From: Polycladidibacter stylochi
Lineage (GTDB): Bacteria > Pseudomonadota > Alphaproteobacteria > Rhizobiales > Stappiaceae
Length of the DNA: 64,000 bases
NCBI RefSeq assembly: GCF_001562055.1
Contig: NZ_LLWE01000025.1
Span: 310,001 to 374,000 of the forward strand
Reading direction: 5' to 3'
Shown here: one piece after another, positions 62,548 to 64,000 of the stretch
How positions within the stretch are numbered: position 1 is the stretch's first letter
Layout: each line of letters begins with the position of its first letter
Notes under the pieces: generated by a model
What the model saw: the letters and a program-made list of their open reading frames with translations, nothing else
Told to the model about the DNA's origin: nothing
Databases searched by the model: none
Position numbers and translations under genes: made by a program

Positions 62548-62778
62548 GATATCCCTCTCCTATACCAACCTTTTAGCCTGAGTAAATAGTTTTGTTTCAA
62601 CTATAAACACCCAATTCCATAAAAGGCTCCGGGATTTATAAAAAAATGCTTTGTGTAACCCTAAATACAAACTACCCTGTTTTAATCATGAGCTGTTAAC
62701 AGACATTCACGTACTGCTTTAATATGAAAATACGAGCGCAATTATGCATCCCGCCATTGCACATTTTGGAAAAATCTC

Positions 62779-63858
62779 ATGCGCAACACTTTAGTCCAAA
62801 CTTCAGCAGCTCTAATCCTACTGTGCTTATTTGGTTATTTATTGGTTATCGGCCGCTCGCTGCTCATACCCTTTATTATTGCGTTCATCGTCTGGTACAT
62901 CATCAACTCACTCGCCAATGCCTTTCACGACATACCGTATATTGGCAAAACCCTGCCAAGGCCAGTGACTATAATATTTGCACTATTTCTGATTTTTTAT
63001 ATAGCCAGCTTTGTATTCGATATGGTGACCAGTAACCTACAACTACTGGCGCAAGATGCCCCCACATATCAAGCGCGGCTTGATGAAGTCTTTCAGCTCA
63101 TATCACAAAAACTGAAACTCAAAGAACCCATAACAATTTCTGACCTCATACCGAATTTTTCGCTTTCTCAAGCCATATCAACCGGTGCCAGCGTGTTGAC
63201 CAGTCTGGCTGGTTCTGGCTCATTGGTGTTTATTTATGTCTTGTTTTTAATTCTCGAAGCAGCAACTTTTGACATCAAACTTATGGCCCTCTTTGAAACA
63301 CAACAAAAGCAACAGCTTGCCCTCGCTATTCGTGATGAAGTTGCCCAAAGAATGCGTCACTATCTAGGTATCAAAACCGCTGTAAGCTTGGCGACCGGAT
63401 TTTTAACTTACTTATTGCTTGAGCTTGTGGGCCTTCCCTACGCACCCCTTTTCGGTTTTATCGCCTTCCTGTTAAATTACATCCCGACAGTTGGCTCGCT
63501 CACTGCTGTATTGTTCCCGGCAATTCTCTCGCTTGTTTACTACGATACTTTTACCAACTTTCTCATCATTTCCATTGGCCTAGGATCTATTCAGTTTTGC
63601 ATAGGAAATTTGATAGAACCAAAATTAATGGGCAGCTCCCTCAATATTTCGCCGCTGATTATCATGATTTCCCTTAGCCTTTGGGGCTCTATCTGGGGAA
63701 TTATAGGCATGGTTCTTTGTGTGCCGCTTGTCGTGCTTATCATGATTATCTGCGCGCAGTTCCCTGCCTCACGCCCTTTTGCCATCCTCCTCTCCGCCAA
63801 CGGAAATGTAGGGGAGCCACTAACTTTGTCCGTGGATAAAGAAAATAACCCGCAATAG
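62779..63858 (+). CDS. AI-2E family membrane transporter (PerM-like)
   Basis: A 359-residue membrane protein with about eight helices. AI-2E family features are IGRSLLIPFIIAFIVWYIINSLAN near residue 25, a periplasmic helical region (residues ~80-135), GSGSLVFIYVLFLILEA near 150, and the conserved LLNYIPTVGSLTAVLFPAILSLVYYD near 230 and LIEPKLMGSSLNISPLIIMISLSLWGSIWGIIGMVLCVPL near 275-315. Family members export AI-2 (TqsA) or Na+/Li+, or have no known role; the name alone does not show AI-2 transport. It stands alone after the tRNA. Confidence 0.9.
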   Translation: MRNTLVQTSAALILLCLFGYLLVIGRSLLIPFIIAFIVWYIINSLANAFHDIPYIGKTLPRPVTIIFALFLIFYIASFVFDMVTSNLQLLAQDAPTYQARLDEVFQLISQKLKLKEPITISDLIPNFSLSQAISTGASVLTSLAGSGSLVFIYVLFLILEAATFDIKLMALFETQQKQQLALAIRDEVAQRMRHYLGIKTAVSLATGFLTYLLLELVGLPYAPLFGFIAFLLNYIPTVGSLTAVLFPAILSLVYYDTFTNFLIISIGLGSIQFCIGNLIEPKLMGSSLNISPLIIMISLSLWGSIWGIIGMVLCVPLVVLIMIICAQFPASRPFAILLSANGNVGEPLTLSVDKENNPQ

Positions 63859-63945
63859 CCGCCATTTTGCCCGAAAATCGCTCTAGTTTTTTATTCTCAA
63901 TAAACAAACTTTTATTCGTTTTCGCACTTAACAGAGGAACTCTTC

Positions 63946-64000
63946 ATGCGCTCAATAACCAAGCAATGGACCGCCTTGCTAATAGCTGCAATCATTACGG
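63946..64000 (+). CDS. Start of a secreted or membrane protein (cut by the window edge)
   Basis: From an ATG with agaggaac upstream, the first 18 codons read MRSITKQWTALLIAAIIT, a typical start of a signal peptide. The rest lies outside the window, so the product cannot be named. Confidence 0.6.
   Translation, partial: MRSITKQWTALLIAAIIT

Noticed and set aside
62779-63858. Direct functional link between the AI-2E family protein and the Lsr-like cluster
   Set aside because: The family name comes from one member; most members are not AI-2 transporters, and the two loci are about 20 kb apart.
1-64000. CRISPR arrays, IS elements, prophage or defence systems
   Set aside because: No spaced direct repeats, transposase, integrase, phage structural or restriction genes were recognised on either strand.

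Overview
The window looks like chromosome from a marine, flagellated, heterotrophic alphaproteobacterium. The pointers are a DUF1217 protein, a RutR-type TetR regulator beside an NCS1 pyrimidine/purine permease, an EctC-like protein, a TRAP uptake system, several CUT2-type sugar ABC transporters and an Ile2/Met-type CAU tRNA. Genus cannot be fixed from the sequence. There is no phage, IS element, CRISPR array or rRNA; the window is almost entirely metabolic and uptake operons, each with its own regulator.

Layout. 1-2.4 kb: sbcD-sbcC on the minus strand (sbcC runs off the left edge). 2.8-5.4 kb: a pirin, then an arsenic locus made of an in-frame ArsR-ArsC fusion and arsH, with no efflux pump. 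5.5-8.2 kb: an AT-rich trio of Lrp-type regulator, cobalamin-binding-type radical SAM enzyme and LysE/RhtB exporter, a good candidate for an undescribed small-molecule system. 8.6-11.6 kb: nagR-nagB-II-nagA. 11.7-20 kb (minus): a ChaN-like protein, then a peptide ABC transporter operon that ends in an M14 peptidase. 20.6-27.2 kb: a DUF1217 protein, NCS1 permease with divergent RutR-like regulator, and a TPR/GT41 glycosyltransferase. 27.5-28.7 kb: acetate kinase alone.

29-33 kb: a LysR regulator diverges from a solitary EctC-like cyclase that has lost expected substrate-pocket residues, followed by a polar amino-acid type binding protein and a permease-ATPase fusion broken by one extra T in a T7 run. 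33-43.1 kb (minus): an Lsr-like catabolic cluster (VOC protein, DhaK, DhaL, LsrF-like class I aldolase/thiolase, binding protein, two permeases, ATPase, cupin sugar isomerase, SorC regulator). It has the transporter type and LsrF of AI-2 systems, but a split dihydroxyacetone-type kinase and a lyxose/mannose-type isomerase where LsrK and LsrG would be; two related palindromes lie in front of it. 43.8-49.7 kb: a complete ribose operon rbsD-A-C-B-R-K with a clear LacI-type operator.

49.8-53.6 kb: a small membrane protein and a nitrate/sulfonate-type ABC transporter coupled to an unrecognised 181-residue protein. 54.4-62.1 kb: an unsaturated-uronate (pectin/alginate-type) regulon: kduI, kduD, an IclR regulator, a KdgF-like cupin, a TRAP transporter in P-M-Q order, an SDR and an unknown small protein. 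A related AT-rich motif occurs in three intergenic regions of this regulon. 62.5-64 kb: tRNA with CAU anticodon, an AI-2E family membrane protein and the start of a secreted or membrane protein.

A recurring architecture is visible: five solute-binding-protein genes are each followed directly by a stable hairpin before the next gene, which probably sets the excess of binding protein over membrane components.
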